A stretch of 64,000 nucleotides of DNA, from the NCBI RefSeq assembly GCF_009857595.1, contig NZ_WWCU01000016.1:62001-126000 (forward strand), in the 5' to 3' direction. This document shows positions 36,053 through 45,053 of this stretch, one piece after another. Position 1 is the first letter of the stretch. Every line of letters starts with the position of its first letter. Under the pieces are notes generated by a model that was not told where the DNA came from, searched no databases, and saw only the letters and a program-made list of their open reading frames with translations. The position numbers and the translations under genes are program-made. The DNA comes from Pseudoduganella aquatica. Lineage in GTDB: Bacteria; Pseudomonadota; Gammaproteobacteria; Burkholderiales; Burkholderiaceae_D.

Positions 36053-38608
36053 TTAGAACTTCACGTCGAGGCGGACCGACACGAAGCGGAACGCATCACG
36101 CGCAGGAACCCAGGTCGAAATGCCGGTGTTGGTCACCGTCGATACCGGAGCCGACGTGGCGCCACGGAAGGTCGGCGCGCCCGAGAAGCCGGTGGTGGCG
36201 TAGTGCTTGTCGAAGACGTTGTTGACCAGGAAGCTGATCTTGTAGCGGCTTTGCTTGTCGCGCACGCCGAAGCCGAGGTCGGTGATGCTGTACTTCGGCA
36301 CGTAGAAGCCCGGATCCTGGGTAATCACCGTCATCATGTCGCTCTGGTACTTGTAGTTCCCGGTGAAGAAGGCGTCGAACGGCATTGACGCCAGGCGCCA
36401 GTCATACTGGCCGCTCAGCGCAACCCGCACCTTCGGCGACGACTGCATGCGCGCGCCGGCCAGGTTCTGCACACCCACCGTTGAACCCGGCGTGATCGGG
36501 AAGCAGTTGGCGTTGCGGCCGATGATGGAACCGTTGGCCGCATACTTGGCGCCGGGACTGGCCGCCACGTTCAGGCCGTCGTTGTAGCAAGGGCCGCCGG
36601 CCCAGTTGCGCACGGTGGCGTCGGTGTAGGCCACGGCCGCGTTGACGCTCAGGTCGCGCGTCACCAGCGCGTTGATGTCCAGTTCCAGGCCCTTGGTCGC
36701 GACTTCCGGCACGCTGCTGATCTGGGTCAAGATGACGGTGCTCTCCGGCAGCGTGTAGGTCGAGGACGACTGGTAGTTGAAGAAGCGGGTCTGGAAGGCG
36801 GTCGCGTTGACCGTCATGCGGTTCTGGAACAGATTGGCCTTCACGCCCACTTCCATGGTGCGCGAGGTTTCGGAACGCACCGGGTCCGCGCTCGAGGTGT
36901 TGATGGTGCTGAGCAGGCCGTAGGCCAGGCCTTTGTAGCCGGTGGCTGCGGTGGCGTAGGCCATCCAGTCGTTGTTGATCTGCTTGGACAGGCTCAGTTT
37001 CCCGGTCAGCTTGTTTTCCTTGTTGCCCAGGCTTTCAAAGTAGTCCACGCCACGCGCGCCGGCCACGAAGGTTTCCGGAGTGACGGTGGTGTTGTAGTTG
37101 CGGCCGAAGTGGTAGCCCGAGGTTTCGGTGTTGTAGCGCGCGCCGGCCAGCAGCGTGTAGGTGGGCAGGAAGTCCCACGACGCCTGGCCGAACACCGCCT
37201 TGTTGATGTTGTAGACGTCGGTGTTGTACACCACAGGGCTGGTGATGGAGGAACCGTTGCAGGTGGCCAGGCGGCAGTCGCCGCGCTTGAAGAAGCGGTC
37301 GGTCTCGTTCTTGGCGTACCACAGGCCTGCCACGTAGCGCAGCGTGCCGGCGTCCGGCGAAACATAGCGCAGCTCCTGGGTGCGCGACTTGATGTCGTAG
37401 GTGCCGCCCTGGTCGTTGGGCACCGCGTACTTGGTCGATCCCGGCAGCGCCACGGTGGGCACGTCCACGAAGTCCTGGTCGCGGAAGTCGTCCGACTTGT
37501 AATGCGAGAAGGAAGTGATGGACACCAGCGAGGCGCCGTTATCCAGCTCGTAGGCCACGCGCAGGCCCACGCTGCGGTCGGTGGAGTTCATGCCGGTGGG
37601 GCCGTCGCGGCGCACGTCCACGTTGTTCGGGCCCGGCGTAATGCCGGCCAGCGCCACCGAAGCGGGAATGGCGTTCAGCGTGCCGGCATTGGCCGGGGTG
37701 GCCGCGCCGGAAGGAATCAGGTACAGCGGGTTGACCGGGTTGGCGCCGGCCAGACCCACGGCCACCGGGCCGTTGGGCGAATTCACCACCAGGCCGCGCA
37801 GCGCGTTTGCGCCCTTGGTGTTTTCCTGGGCGTTGAAGTTCGGCGACAGCGTCACGTCGAGGTTGCGCAGCGGATGCCACGCGAGCTTGGCCATCAGCGT
37901 TTTGCCGCCGGCGCCATTGAGCTTGCCGCCCGTGGTCAGGTTGTTGATATTGCCTTCGTAGCGCGTGCGGCTGGCCGCGATGCGCACGCCCAGCGTGTCG
38001 CTGATTTCGCCGCCGTAGGAGACGGCGTAGCGCCACTCGTCGTCGTCGGTCAGGTAGAAGCTGGCCTTGCCCGCCAGCGGCCCGGAGATGGGCTTGGTGA
38101 CGATGTTGACCGCGCCCGCCACGGCGGACTTGCCGAACAGCGTGCTTTGCGGACCTTTGAGCACTTCGATGCGCTGCACGTCCGCCAGGTCCTTGAAGGC
38201 CTGGAACTGCTGGGCGATGGGGATGTCGTCGACGATGACGGCCACGTCGGCCTCGATGCCGATGGTGACCGTGGCGGTGCCGATGCCGCGCATATTGATG
38301 GTGTTGTTGGCGCTGGTCGAGCCGGCGGTGACGGTCAGCGCCGGCGTGTTGGCCACCAGGTCTTCTATCTCGCGGATATTGGTGCGCTCGATAATGGCCT
38401 CGTTGACGACCGAAATCGCACTGGGCACGCTTTCCAGTTTTTCCACGCGCTTGTTGGCGGTTACCACCACGCGCTCCAGCCCCTCGCTCGGGGCGGCGGC
38501 CTGCTGCGCATGCGCAGGCAGGCCGGCCAGCATGGCAAGCGCCACGGCCGATGCGATTGGTGTCAGGCGCATGCCGAGCCCCGGCATGCTTGTGTTCTGG
38601 TGTTTCAT
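36053..38608 (-). CDS. TonB-dependent outer-membrane receptor
   Basis: 851 residues. Signal peptide about 1-34 (ALAMLAGLPAHAQ), TonB-box region ERVVVTANKRVEKLE (about 44), plug domain to about 170 (INMRGIGTATVTIGIEADVA, VLKGPQSTLFGKSAVAGAVN), 22-strand beta-barrel, and terminal Phe in SVRLDVKF. It takes up large substrates across the outer membrane using TonB energy; context suggests uronate oligosaccharides. It is 46 bases downstream of the toroid protein gene and should be cotranscribed from the operator region at 40.5 kb. Confidence 0.92.
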   Translation of the reverse strand: MKHQNTSMPGLGMRLTPIASAVALAMLAGLPAHAQQAAAPSEGLERVVVTANKRVEKLESVPSAISVVNEAIIERTNIREIEDLVANTPALTVTAGSTSANNTINMRGIGTATVTIGIEADVAVIVDDIPIAQQFQAFKDLADVQRIEVLKGPQSTLFGKSAVAGAVNIVTKPISGPLAGKASFYLTDDDEWRYAVSYGGEISDTLGVRIAASRTRYEGNINNLTTGGKLNGAGGKTLMAKLAWHPLRNLDVTLSPNFNAQENTKGANALRGLVVNSPNGPVAVGLAGANPVNPLYLIPSGAATPANAGTLNAIPASVALAGITPGPNNVDVRRDGPTGMNSTDRSVGLRVAYELDNGASLVSITSFSHYKSDDFRDQDFVDVPTVALPGSTKYAVPNDQGGTYDIKSRTQELRYVSPDAGTLRYVAGLWYAKNETDRFFKRGDCRLATCNGSSITSPVVYNTDVYNINKAVFGQASWDFLPTYTLLAGARYNTETSGYHFGRNYNTTVTPETFVAGARGVDYFESLGNKENKLTGKLSLSKQINNDWMAYATAATGYKGLAYGLLSTINTSSADPVRSETSRTMEVGVKANLFQNRMTVNATAFQTRFFNYQSSSTYTLPESTVILTQISSVPEVATKGLELDINALVTRDLSVNAAVAYTDATVRNWAGGPCYNDGLNVAASPGAKYAANGSIIGRNANCFPITPGSTVGVQNLAGARMQSSPKVRVALSGQYDWRLASMPFDAFFTGNYKYQSDMMTVITQDPGFYVPKYSITDLGFGVRDKQSRYKISFLVNNVFDKHYATTGFSGAPTFRGATSAPVSTVTNTGISTWVPARDAFRFVSVRLDVKF

Positions 38609-38654
38609 TGGATCTCCTCCGTTGTAGTTGTTTTGGTCATTCAGGTAATACGGT

Positions 38655-40505
38655 CTAGCGATACTTCATCACCCACTTGATCACGAGCGGGCGTTCAAAC
38701 TGGAAGGCTGGCGTCGCGCAACTCACCACGCTGCGCATGGGGCCATTCGGCGACTGGTAATCCGGATTGCCGGCGGCGGGCGCAACCCGGCACGCCTCCA
38801 GGCCGCTAACCTCGAAGCTGGTCACGCTGCCTTCGCCAAAGCTCACCTTGCGGCCCTGGATGCTGGCGGCGCCGGAGAAGGACGCGAAGTCCAGCGTCAG
38901 CGAGCGCACCGGCACGGCGCCGCGCGGCGTGTAGGTGTCGGTGCGGGTGATGGCGCCCGGCGCAAAGGTGTACTCGGTGCGCAGCGCAATGCGGCCGTCC
39001 TTGGCGGGCGCGTTGGCGCCCACTTTATCCAGCTCGTCCTGGCGGTAGCTGACGCTCCAGGTCTTGCCCTGCTGCGCGCTGCGGATGTCCTTCAGGTAGG
39101 CCGCGCCTATCAGCTCGGAGCCGTCCTCCAGCGTGAACTTGGGCAGCAGCTGCGGGTGGGCCGCGCCGCTGTCGGCCACGCCGGCCACCACGTCGCCGGC
39201 AAACGGCAGTGGGTAGTAAGGGCTGTTGTCGTGCTGGCTGGCGCCGCCGTTCACCATCAGCAGGCTGAAGACGTGGCCACGGTCGCGGTAGACGCCGAGC
39301 GCCCGGTCATACTCGCCGGCGGCGAAGCGGGTCAGGCTGAAGCGCGGCTGCGTCTTGTCCAGCCACGCCGCCAGGCCCGGATTGACCGGCTTGTCCTTGA
39401 AGCCGGTCTGGTTCCAGAACGCGTTCGTGAAAATGAGCTGGTGCAGCAGCGAGAAGTTCTCGCCCAGGATGCGATGCTTGCCGCGATAGGTGTCGGTGCG
39501 GCGGCCCTTGCCCCACATGTCGACCGACTTCATTTGCGGGTCGTACCAGAAGCTGTTGTAGCGCGCCGCCACGCGCGAGGAGTAGGCGTAGGCGTAGGTT
39601 TTTTCTTCCGCCGTCAGCACGTCCAGGTAGGCCGCCACCGACAGGATCTCCAGCATCGCGGTCTCGCCATACGGCCCCAGGCTGCGGCCGAAGGTGAAGC
39701 CGGTGCCGTCGGCCTTGAGCAGATTGAGCGTCAGCGTGGCGGCCTTGCGCAGCTTGTCCTTGAGCTGCGGCGTGACTTCCAGCCCGGTTTCCAGATAGCG
39801 TTCGCAGATCTCGGCAATCAGCAGGATGCTGTAGCGGTCGAAGCGCCCTTCCCCGCTGGTCTCGTCGGAGAAGCCGTAGGCGCCGGAATAGGCGTCGTAG
39901 TGCTGCAGCATTTTCTCCATCAGCACCTTGCCGGCACTGTCGTCCTCCCAGCCCAGCAGCATGCGCAGCCGCGCCACGCTGAAGGCCACGCCGAAGTAAT
40001 TGGTCGGCAGCTTGATCAGCTCAAAGCCGGGCTGCGTGACGAAGGTGCGCCAGTCCAGCTGCACGCGCAGCTTCTCCAGCGTTTCCGGGCTGATGGCGCC
40101 CTCCAGCAGGCCCGCTTTTTTCAGGCTGACCAGCGCGGACAGGTAGTAGTAGATGCCCCAGGTGTGGTTGTCCATGCCCACCGTCATGTCGGCGATGCTG
40201 CGGTATTCGCGCAGGCGCGCTTCCAGCGTGGGGTCGTCCTTATCCTTGTTGAGCAAAACATAGGACAATCCGATGGCGATTTTCCCGGGCAGGAATTTGT
40301 CCTTGCTGGTAAAGGGCTTCTGGCCGTCGATGACGGTGTTCTCCTTCTCCGCCGCCAGCTTGGAGAAGAAGTAGTCCAGCTGCGGATACAGCTGCTGCTG
40401 GACGGTGCTGTTCATCGGCGACTCGGGCGCGCTGGCCGGAGCGGCGGCGCACAACGCCGGCACTGCCAGCAGCAGGCTTGCCAAGGGGCGTATCAGGGTG
40501 GTCAT
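38655..40505 (-). CDS. Secreted alpha-toroid protein, probable polysaccharide lyase
   Basis: 616 residues with signal peptide 1-22 (LLLAVPALCAAAP). Residues 30-400 look like an (alpha/alpha) toroid: NHTWGIYYYLSALVSLKKAG, PTNYFGVAFSVARLRMLLG, GRFDRYSILLIAEICERYLE, GRSLGPYGETAMLEILSVA. The rest (about 400-616) is beta-rich. This two-part layout with Asn/Tyr/His positions is that of several uronate-polymer lyase families (heparinase II/III, PL38 and related), but I cannot assign one. Role as a polyuronate lyase is inferred from fold and neighbours. First gene of a unit with the TonB receptor; operator 22 bases upstream. Confidence 0.7.
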   Translation of the reverse strand: MTTLIRPLASLLLAVPALCAAAPASAPESPMNSTVQQQLYPQLDYFFSKLAAEKENTVIDGQKPFTSKDKFLPGKIAIGLSYVLLNKDKDDPTLEARLREYRSIADMTVGMDNHTWGIYYYLSALVSLKKAGLLEGAISPETLEKLRVQLDWRTFVTQPGFELIKLPTNYFGVAFSVARLRMLLGWEDDSAGKVLMEKMLQHYDAYSGAYGFSDETSGEGRFDRYSILLIAEICERYLETGLEVTPQLKDKLRKAATLTLNLLKADGTGFTFGRSLGPYGETAMLEILSVAAYLDVLTAEEKTYAYAYSSRVAARYNSFWYDPQMKSVDMWGKGRRTDTYRGKHRILGENFSLLHQLIFTNAFWNQTGFKDKPVNPGLAAWLDKTQPRFSLTRFAAGEYDRALGVYRDRGHVFSLLMVNGGASQHDNSPYYPLPFAGDVVAGVADSGAAHPQLLPKFTLEDGSELIGAAYLKDIRSAQQGKTWSVSYRQDELDKVGANAPAKDGRIALRTEYTFAPGAITRTDTYTPRGAVPVRSLTLDFASFSGAASIQGRKVSFGEGSVTSFEVSGLEACRVAPAAGNPDYQSPNGPMRSVVSCATPAFQFERPLVIKWVMKYR

Positions 40506-40526
40506 GCGGTCTCTTTTATAATGATT

Positions 40527-40540
40527 GGAAAACGTTTAAC
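40527..40540. promoter_or_regulatory. LacI-type operator (site 3)
   Basis: GGAAAACGTTTAAC, 22 bases before the start of the toroid protein gene (minus strand). Matches site 1 over 13 bases and half of site 2. Confidence 0.7.
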
Positions 40541-40692
40541 TGGATCATATGGCAATTTCGAATTGCGGTAAATGTTTGCGCGGTTTTTTTGCCAAGGGTG
40601 TTGCAAAAGCATCTGATAGACGCAGACCAGCAGGCGTCCGGCGCCGCCCGATGCCATAATCAGCGTCGCGCAAACCGCAGTCGGGCGCGGAA

Positions 40693-40706
40693 GGTAATCG
40701 TTTAAC
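40693..40706. promoter_or_regulatory. LacI-type operator (site 4)
   Basis: GGTAATCGTTTAAC, 19 bases before the ATG of the jelly-roll lyase-like gene (plus strand). The right half is the same as in sites 2 and 3. Together sites 3 and 4 flank the 219-base divergent gap. Confidence 0.6.
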
Positions 40707-40724
40707 TTCACAAGGAACAGATTG

Positions 40725-41597
40725 ATGCACAAGCCGTTTTTGCCTCTTGTCCAGCGCTGCGCGGGCGCCTGCCTGGCGGTGTACGCCGTCGGCGCATCCG
40801 CCGGCAGCACCATGTGCCTGAACCCTGCTCCGGGCCAGGACAGCTACCGCCATATCGAGAGCGTGCTGGGCGCCGGCGCGGTCGAGTCGCCCAGCGACGA
40901 CGCCTACACGCCGCCGCGTCCGCACATACTGGTGATGCCGGACGACGGCGTGACCGGTCCGCACTACGCCATCCAGGCGATTGAGCCCAGCGACTACAAC
41001 CTGGACCGCGTTGCCATGGAAGCCGGCGGCGACCGCTCGCGCACCGAGATCAAGCTGGCGCCATCCAAAGGGCCGCACGAGGTGTTCAAGGCGCGCGAGG
41101 GCGACACCTTCACCTATGCCTGGCGCTTCCGCATCGCCGAGGACATGCGCTTCGCGTCCAGCTTCACCCACATCCACCAGATCAAGGCCAACGGCGGCCG
41201 CTACGCCGAACCGCCCCTGATCACCTTCACGCCGCTGGCAAACGGCAAAATGGAAGTGCGCCATGTGGCGGACCAGCTGACGGAATCGAAACAGACGGTG
41301 CTGGGCGCAATGCCGCTGGCCGGCAACCAGGGCAAGTGGCTGGTGGCGACGGAGACCATCACCTACTCCAACACGCGCGGCCGCTACCAGCTGGCGATAC
41401 GCGACATGGAGGGCGTGCAGCAGCTGGCCATCGACCAGGGCGGCCTGCAGATGTGGCGCAGCGGCGCGGACCACATGCGGCCCAAGTGGGGCATTTACCG
41501 CAAGCACAGCCCGCAGCTGAACCAGCACCGCGCCGATACGGTCTACTTCAGCAATATGTGCATCACGCGCGAGGAAGCCGCCGGCGTGCTACGCTAG
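40725..41597 (+). CDS. Secreted jelly-roll protein, polysaccharide lyase-like (heparinase I/PL20 type)
   Basis: 290 residues from ATG 40725, after AAGGAACAG. Signal peptide 1-29 (CLAVYAVGASAG). The core carries GGDRSRTEIKLAPS (about 100-113), GDTFTYAWRFRIAEDM and FASSFTHIHQIKAN, then RYQLAIRDMEG; the Arg-x-Arg-x-Glu-x-Lys strand and following Trp-x-Phe strand are those of the heparinase-I/glucuronan lyase jelly-roll fold (Polysacc_lyase). Predicted to cut a uronic-acid polymer by beta-elimination. Divergent from the toroid protein gene with LacI operators on both sides of the gap. Confidence 0.65.
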   Translation: MHKPFLPLVQRCAGACLAVYAVGASAGSTMCLNPAPGQDSYRHIESVLGAGAVESPSDDAYTPPRPHILVMPDDGVTGPHYAIQAIEPSDYNLDRVAMEAGGDRSRTEIKLAPSKGPHEVFKAREGDTFTYAWRFRIAEDMRFASSFTHIHQIKANGGRYAEPPLITFTPLANGKMEVRHVADQLTESKQTVLGAMPLAGNQGKWLVATETITYSNTRGRYQLAIRDMEGVQQLAIDQGGLQMWRSGADHMRPKWGIYRKHSPQLNQHRADTVYFSNMCITREEAAGVLR

Positions 41598-41601
41598 GCG
41601 C

Positions 41602-42513
41602 ATGCCAGAAATAAGCCGTTCAAACCTGAAACTCATACTGGGCGCAGCCGCCGCGGCAGTTGCCGCTGCCGCAGCGGTATGGGGCCTGGGCGACTGGCGC
41701 CCGGCGCGCGGCGTGACCACGCAAGCGCACAGCGAAGCACAGCCGGCGGCACGCGGCGCGCCAGGCTGGTTCAGCGCCGTCGGCGGTCCGCCCGCCAGCG
41801 CGGCGGGCAGCAGCGCCCCCGAGCCCCTGGCGCGGCAGGTGGACGCATTGATCGCCACCGGCAAGCCGGAAGACGCCTACCAGGCCCACAACCTGATCGG
41901 CGACTGCATCACTTTCCAGAAGCTCGGCGTGATTCCGTATTTTCATTTCCCGGAGCAGCGCGAGATGTCCGAGGCGGAGAAGCAAGCCGAGGCCAAGGTC
42001 TGCGCCAGCCTGACGGAACAGATGAAGCGTTCGCGCATCGACTATCTGACGCTGGCCGCCAGGGCCGGCGTGCAGGGAGCGAGCAGCCGCTTCCTGATGG
42101 AAGGCCCGTTCGGGGACCCCAGCGCGCTGCAAACGCGGCCGGACGATCCCCTGGTGCTGCAATGGAAGCAGCAGGCCATGGAGCAGTTGAACCGCGAAGC
42201 CGCGCAGGGCGATTTAAGCAGCTTGAATACGCTGTGGACCAGCCACATGACCGGCACGCCCGCCGTCCCCAAAGATGCGCGCCTGGCCTACACCTACAAC
42301 GCCGCAATGGAACGCATCTTCCGCATGCAGGCGCCGGACGCAAATGGCGGCCCCTACGACTCCCAGTTGTTTTCCTTCCTCAAGGAGGGGCTGACGCCGG
42401 AACAGATCGCCGCTGCGGACGCGGAGGCCGGCCGCATCGCGGAAAACTTCCGCAAGCGTTTCGAGGCGCGCAAACTGGGCGAAGCGGCAGCCGCCGTCAG
42501 CGGCCGGCAGTAA
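41602..42513 (+). CDS. Membrane-anchored periplasmic protein, unknown
   Basis: 303 residues starting 4 bases after the previous stop, so cotranscribed. One N-terminal anchor at about 10-30 (an Ala-rich stretch ending VWGLGDW), then a Pro/Ala/Gly linker, and a helical domain with LIGDCITFQKLGVIPYF, EMSEAEKQAEAKVCASLTEQ, and LNREAAQGDLSSLNTLW, reminiscent of Sel1-type or TPR helices, with two Cys that could form a disulfide. No family recognised. Its last 17 bases overlap the 3' end of the convergent galM-like gene. Confidence 0.6.
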   Translation: MPEISRSNLKLILGAAAAAVAAAAAVWGLGDWRPARGVTTQAHSEAQPAARGAPGWFSAVGGPPASAAGSSAPEPLARQVDALIATGKPEDAYQAHNLIGDCITFQKLGVIPYFHFPEQREMSEAEKQAEAKVCASLTEQMKRSRIDYLTLAARAGVQGASSRFLMEGPFGDPSALQTRPDDPLVLQWKQQAMEQLNREAAQGDLSSLNTLWTSHMTGTPAVPKDARLAYTYNAAMERIFRMQAPDANGGPYDSQLFSFLKEGLTPEQIAAADAEAGRIAENFRKRFEARKLGEAAAAVSGRQ

Positions 42514-43621
42514 ACCGGAAGCCGGTCACCGAACGGAAAACCGCGCCGGGACGCAGCACGGTGCTCGGGAAATGCGGCTGGTTGGGCGCATCCGGCAAGC
42601 CTTGCGTCTCGAATGCGAAGCCGTCGTAGCGTGCGTAGGCACGCCCTTCGCTGCCCGCTTCCGTGCCGTCGAAACCGTTGCCGCTGTTGAACAGCACCGA
42701 CGGTTCCGTGCTGCGGATTTCCATGCGGCGACCACTTTCCAGTTCGTCCACCACCGCCACCAGGCGGTAGGCGCCCTGCTTCTTCGCGAACAGCAGCGCG
42801 TGGTCAAATCCCGGCGGTGTGCCCAGCAGCGCGGAGGACGCGCCGCCGGCCAGCCACTGCATCACACCGGCCGGCCGCCGGAAGTCCAGCGGCGTGCCCG
42901 CCACGCTGGCCAGCTCCCCGGTAGGCACCTTCTTCTCGTCGGTGACGGCATAGCGGTCGGCGGCGATACGGAAGCGGTGCGAGGCCATGCCCGCGCTGCC
43001 CGCCCCGGCCAGGTTGAAGTAGGCGTGGTTGGTCAGGTTCAGCACGGTGGGCGCATCGGCCGTGGCGGCGTACTCGATGCGGAACTCGTCGCTGCGCCGC
43101 ATCAGCCGGTAGGTCACGCTGATTTCCAGGCGGCCGGGAAAGCCCTGGTCGCCGTCCTCGCTCACCAGCCGGTAGATGGAGCCGATGGAGGCGGCGTCGG
43201 CGAAGTCCTGCCGCTGCCACAGGCGCTTCTCGTAGCCGTTCGGTTCGCCGTGAATGGCGATGCCCTTCGCATTGGCGGGCAGTTGCACGGTGCGCCCGTC
43301 CAGCGTGTAGCGCGCGCCGCCAATGCGGCCCGCATAGCGCCCTATCACCGAAGCGAAGCGCCGCTTGGTGCGCACATAGGCATCAAGATCCGGAAGGCTG
43401 AGTATGACGTTGCGGCGCTCGCCGCCCTTGCCGGCCACGTCGGCCGACACCAGCGTGGCGCCGTAGTCGATATAGGACAGGCGCATGCCGCTGTCGTTTT
43501 CCAGCGTCACACGCTGCACCGCCTGGCCGCCGGCCAGAATGCCAAACGGCTGCACCGAGATACCGGTGCAGCCGCCCTGCCCCGCCGCCGCCAGCAATAC
43601 CGCCAGCAGCAGGGGACGCAT
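42497..43621 (-). CDS. galM: Aldose 1-epimerase (mutarotase), exported
   Basis: 374 residues from MRPLLLAVLLAAAG; the longer frame to 43900 overlaps the transporter and is rejected. The N-terminus is a signal sequence with a Cys at 17 (GQGGC) that may be lipidated. GalM motifs: VSADVAGKGGERRNVILSLP, VIGRYAGRIGGARYTL, AIHGEPNGYEKRLW (catalytic His), LNLTNHAYFNLAG (second His), PPGFDHALLF, and the catalytic Glu in FAFETQGLPDAPN. It interconverts sugar anomers, here perhaps uronic acids in the periplasm before ExuT import. Lies 11 bases downstream of exuT. Confidence 0.88.
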   Translation of the reverse strand: MRPLLLAVLLAAAGQGGCTGISVQPFGILAGGQAVQRVTLENDSGMRLSYIDYGATLVSADVAGKGGERRNVILSLPDLDAYVRTKRRFASVIGRYAGRIGGARYTLDGRTVQLPANAKGIAIHGEPNGYEKRLWQRQDFADAASIGSIYRLVSEDGDQGFPGRLEISVTYRLMRRSDEFRIEYAATADAPTVLNLTNHAYFNLAGAGSAGMASHRFRIAADRYAVTDEKKVPTGELASVAGTPLDFRRPAGVMQWLAGGASSALLGTPPGFDHALLFAKKQGAYRLVAVVDELESGRRMEIRSTEPSVLFNSGNGFDGTEAGSEGRAYARYDGFAFETQGLPDAPNQPHFPSTVLRPGAVFRSVTGFRFTAGR

Positions 43622-43632
43622 CGGATTGTGCG

Positions 43633-45036
43633 TCACAGGTCCGTGATTTCCTTGTGCTTGGGCACCAGGGCTTTCATCACGGTCCACGCCGCCAGGTAAG
43701 CCAGTGCGCAGAAGGTGAACATGATCATGTAGCCGGTCTGGATCTGGCCCAGCGCGCCGTAGTAGTCGAACAGCCAGCCGCCCATCTTGGACACGGCCAC
43801 GCCGCCCAGGCCGCCGGCCATGCCGCCGATGCCGACCACCGACGCCACCGACTTCTGCGGGAACATGTCGGACACGGTGGTGAAGATGTTGGCCGACCAT
43901 GCCTGGTGCGCCGAGGCGCCCACGCCGATCAGCAGCACCGGCACCCAGAAGCTGATGTAGCCCAGCGGCTGCGCCAGCAGCACCACCAGCGGGAACAGCG
44001 CAATCACCAGCATGGCTTTCATGCGGCCGTCGTAAGCGTGCATGCCCTTGTTCATGAAGTAGGCCGGGAACCAGCCGCCGCCGATACTGCCCACCATGGT
44101 CATGCTGTACAGCACGGCCAGCGGCACGACGATGGCCTCCTTGCCCATGCCGTACTGCACCGACAGGTATTTAGGCAGCCAGAACAGGAAGAACCACCAC
44201 ACGCCGTCGGTCATGAATTTGCCGAACACGAAGGCCCAGGTCTGGCGGTAGCCCAGCAGCTTGAACCAGGAAGTCTTGCCGACCGGCGCAGCAGGCGCAG
44301 CAGGCGCGGCAGGCGCGGCAGGCGCGGCAGCCACGGCGTCGCTGCGGATGTAGGCCAGTTCGCCGGCCGACAGGCGGCGCTGCTGGTCCGGTGCGTCGTA
44401 GAAGAACTGCCACGCCAGCATCCACAGGAAGCCGACCGCGCCGATGACGATAAAGGCCGACTGCCAGCCCCAGTTGATGGCGATCCAGGGCACGGTCAGC
44501 GGCGCCAGGATGGCGCCCACGTTGGCGCCGGAGTTGAAGATGCCGGTGGCGAAGGAGCGTTCCTTACGCGGGAAGTACTCGGCCGTGGTCTTGATGGCCG
44601 CCGGGAAGTTGCCCGCCTCGCCGACCGCCAGCACCGCGCGCGACAGCATGAAGCCGGCGATCGATACCGGAATGGCCGCGAAGCCGAAGGCGCCCAGCAC
44701 CTTGGCGATGCCCTCGCCCATCGGCACCGAGTAGGCGTGCATGATGGCGCCTATCGACCAGATGACGATGGCCAGGATGTAGGCCTGCTTGGTGCCGATC
44801 TTGTCCACCACGCGGCCGGCGAACAGCATGGCGATGGCGTACACGAACTGGAATACGGCGGTGATGTTGGCGTAGTCGCTATTGGACCAGCCGAATTCCT
44901 TGGACAGGTCGGGCGCCAGCAGGCTGAGTACCTGGCGGTCCAGATAGTTGACGGTGGTGGCGAAGAACAGCAGCGCGCAGATGGTCCACCGGTATTTGCC
45001 AACAACTTGCTGGCTGACAGGTTCACTCAGGTTCAT
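43633..45036 (-). CDS. exuT: Hexuronate transporter, ExuT type (MFS, anion:cation symporter family)
   Basis: 467 residues, twelve membrane segments. The ACS-family signature is strong: VNYLDRQVLSLLAPDLSKEF (about 28-47), NITAVFQFVYAIAMLFAGR, VGEAGNFPAAIKTTAEYFPR (about 137), SFATGIFNSGANVGAILAP. These match ExuT, which imports galacturonate and glucuronate with protons. The central loop (about 230-250) carries an Ala-Ala-Pro repeat encoded by a near-perfect 9-base tandem repeat at 44285-44335. With galM and udh it completes the path from periplasmic uronate to aldarolactone. Confidence 0.9.
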   Translation of the reverse strand: MNLSEPVSQQVVGKYRWTICALLFFATTVNYLDRQVLSLLAPDLSKEFGWSNSDYANITAVFQFVYAIAMLFAGRVVDKIGTKQAYILAIVIWSIGAIMHAYSVPMGEGIAKVLGAFGFAAIPVSIAGFMLSRAVLAVGEAGNFPAAIKTTAEYFPRKERSFATGIFNSGANVGAILAPLTVPWIAINWGWQSAFIVIGAVGFLWMLAWQFFYDAPDQQRRLSAGELAYIRSDAVAAAPAAPAAPAAPAAPVGKTSWFKLLGYRQTWAFVFGKFMTDGVWWFFLFWLPKYLSVQYGMGKEAIVVPLAVLYSMTMVGSIGGGWFPAYFMNKGMHAYDGRMKAMLVIALFPLVVLLAQPLGYISFWVPVLLIGVGASAHQAWSANIFTTVSDMFPQKSVASVVGIGGMAGGLGGVAVSKMGGWLFDYYGALGQIQTGYMIMFTFCALAYLAAWTVMKALVPKHKEITDL

Positions 45037-45053
45037 AAGGAATCACTTATTCT

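Noticed and set aside
40506..40724. Possible riboswitch in the divergent gap
   Set aside because: No conserved stem set was recognised; two LacI operators explain the regulation.
43622..43900. Upstream extension of galM
   Set aside because: It reads through the exuT coding region in another frame; ATG 43621 gives a signal peptide.
44285..44335. Possible CRISPR or intergenic VNTR
   Set aside because: Units are only 9 bases, without spacers, and lie inside exuT in frame. No CRISPR array was seen anywhere.
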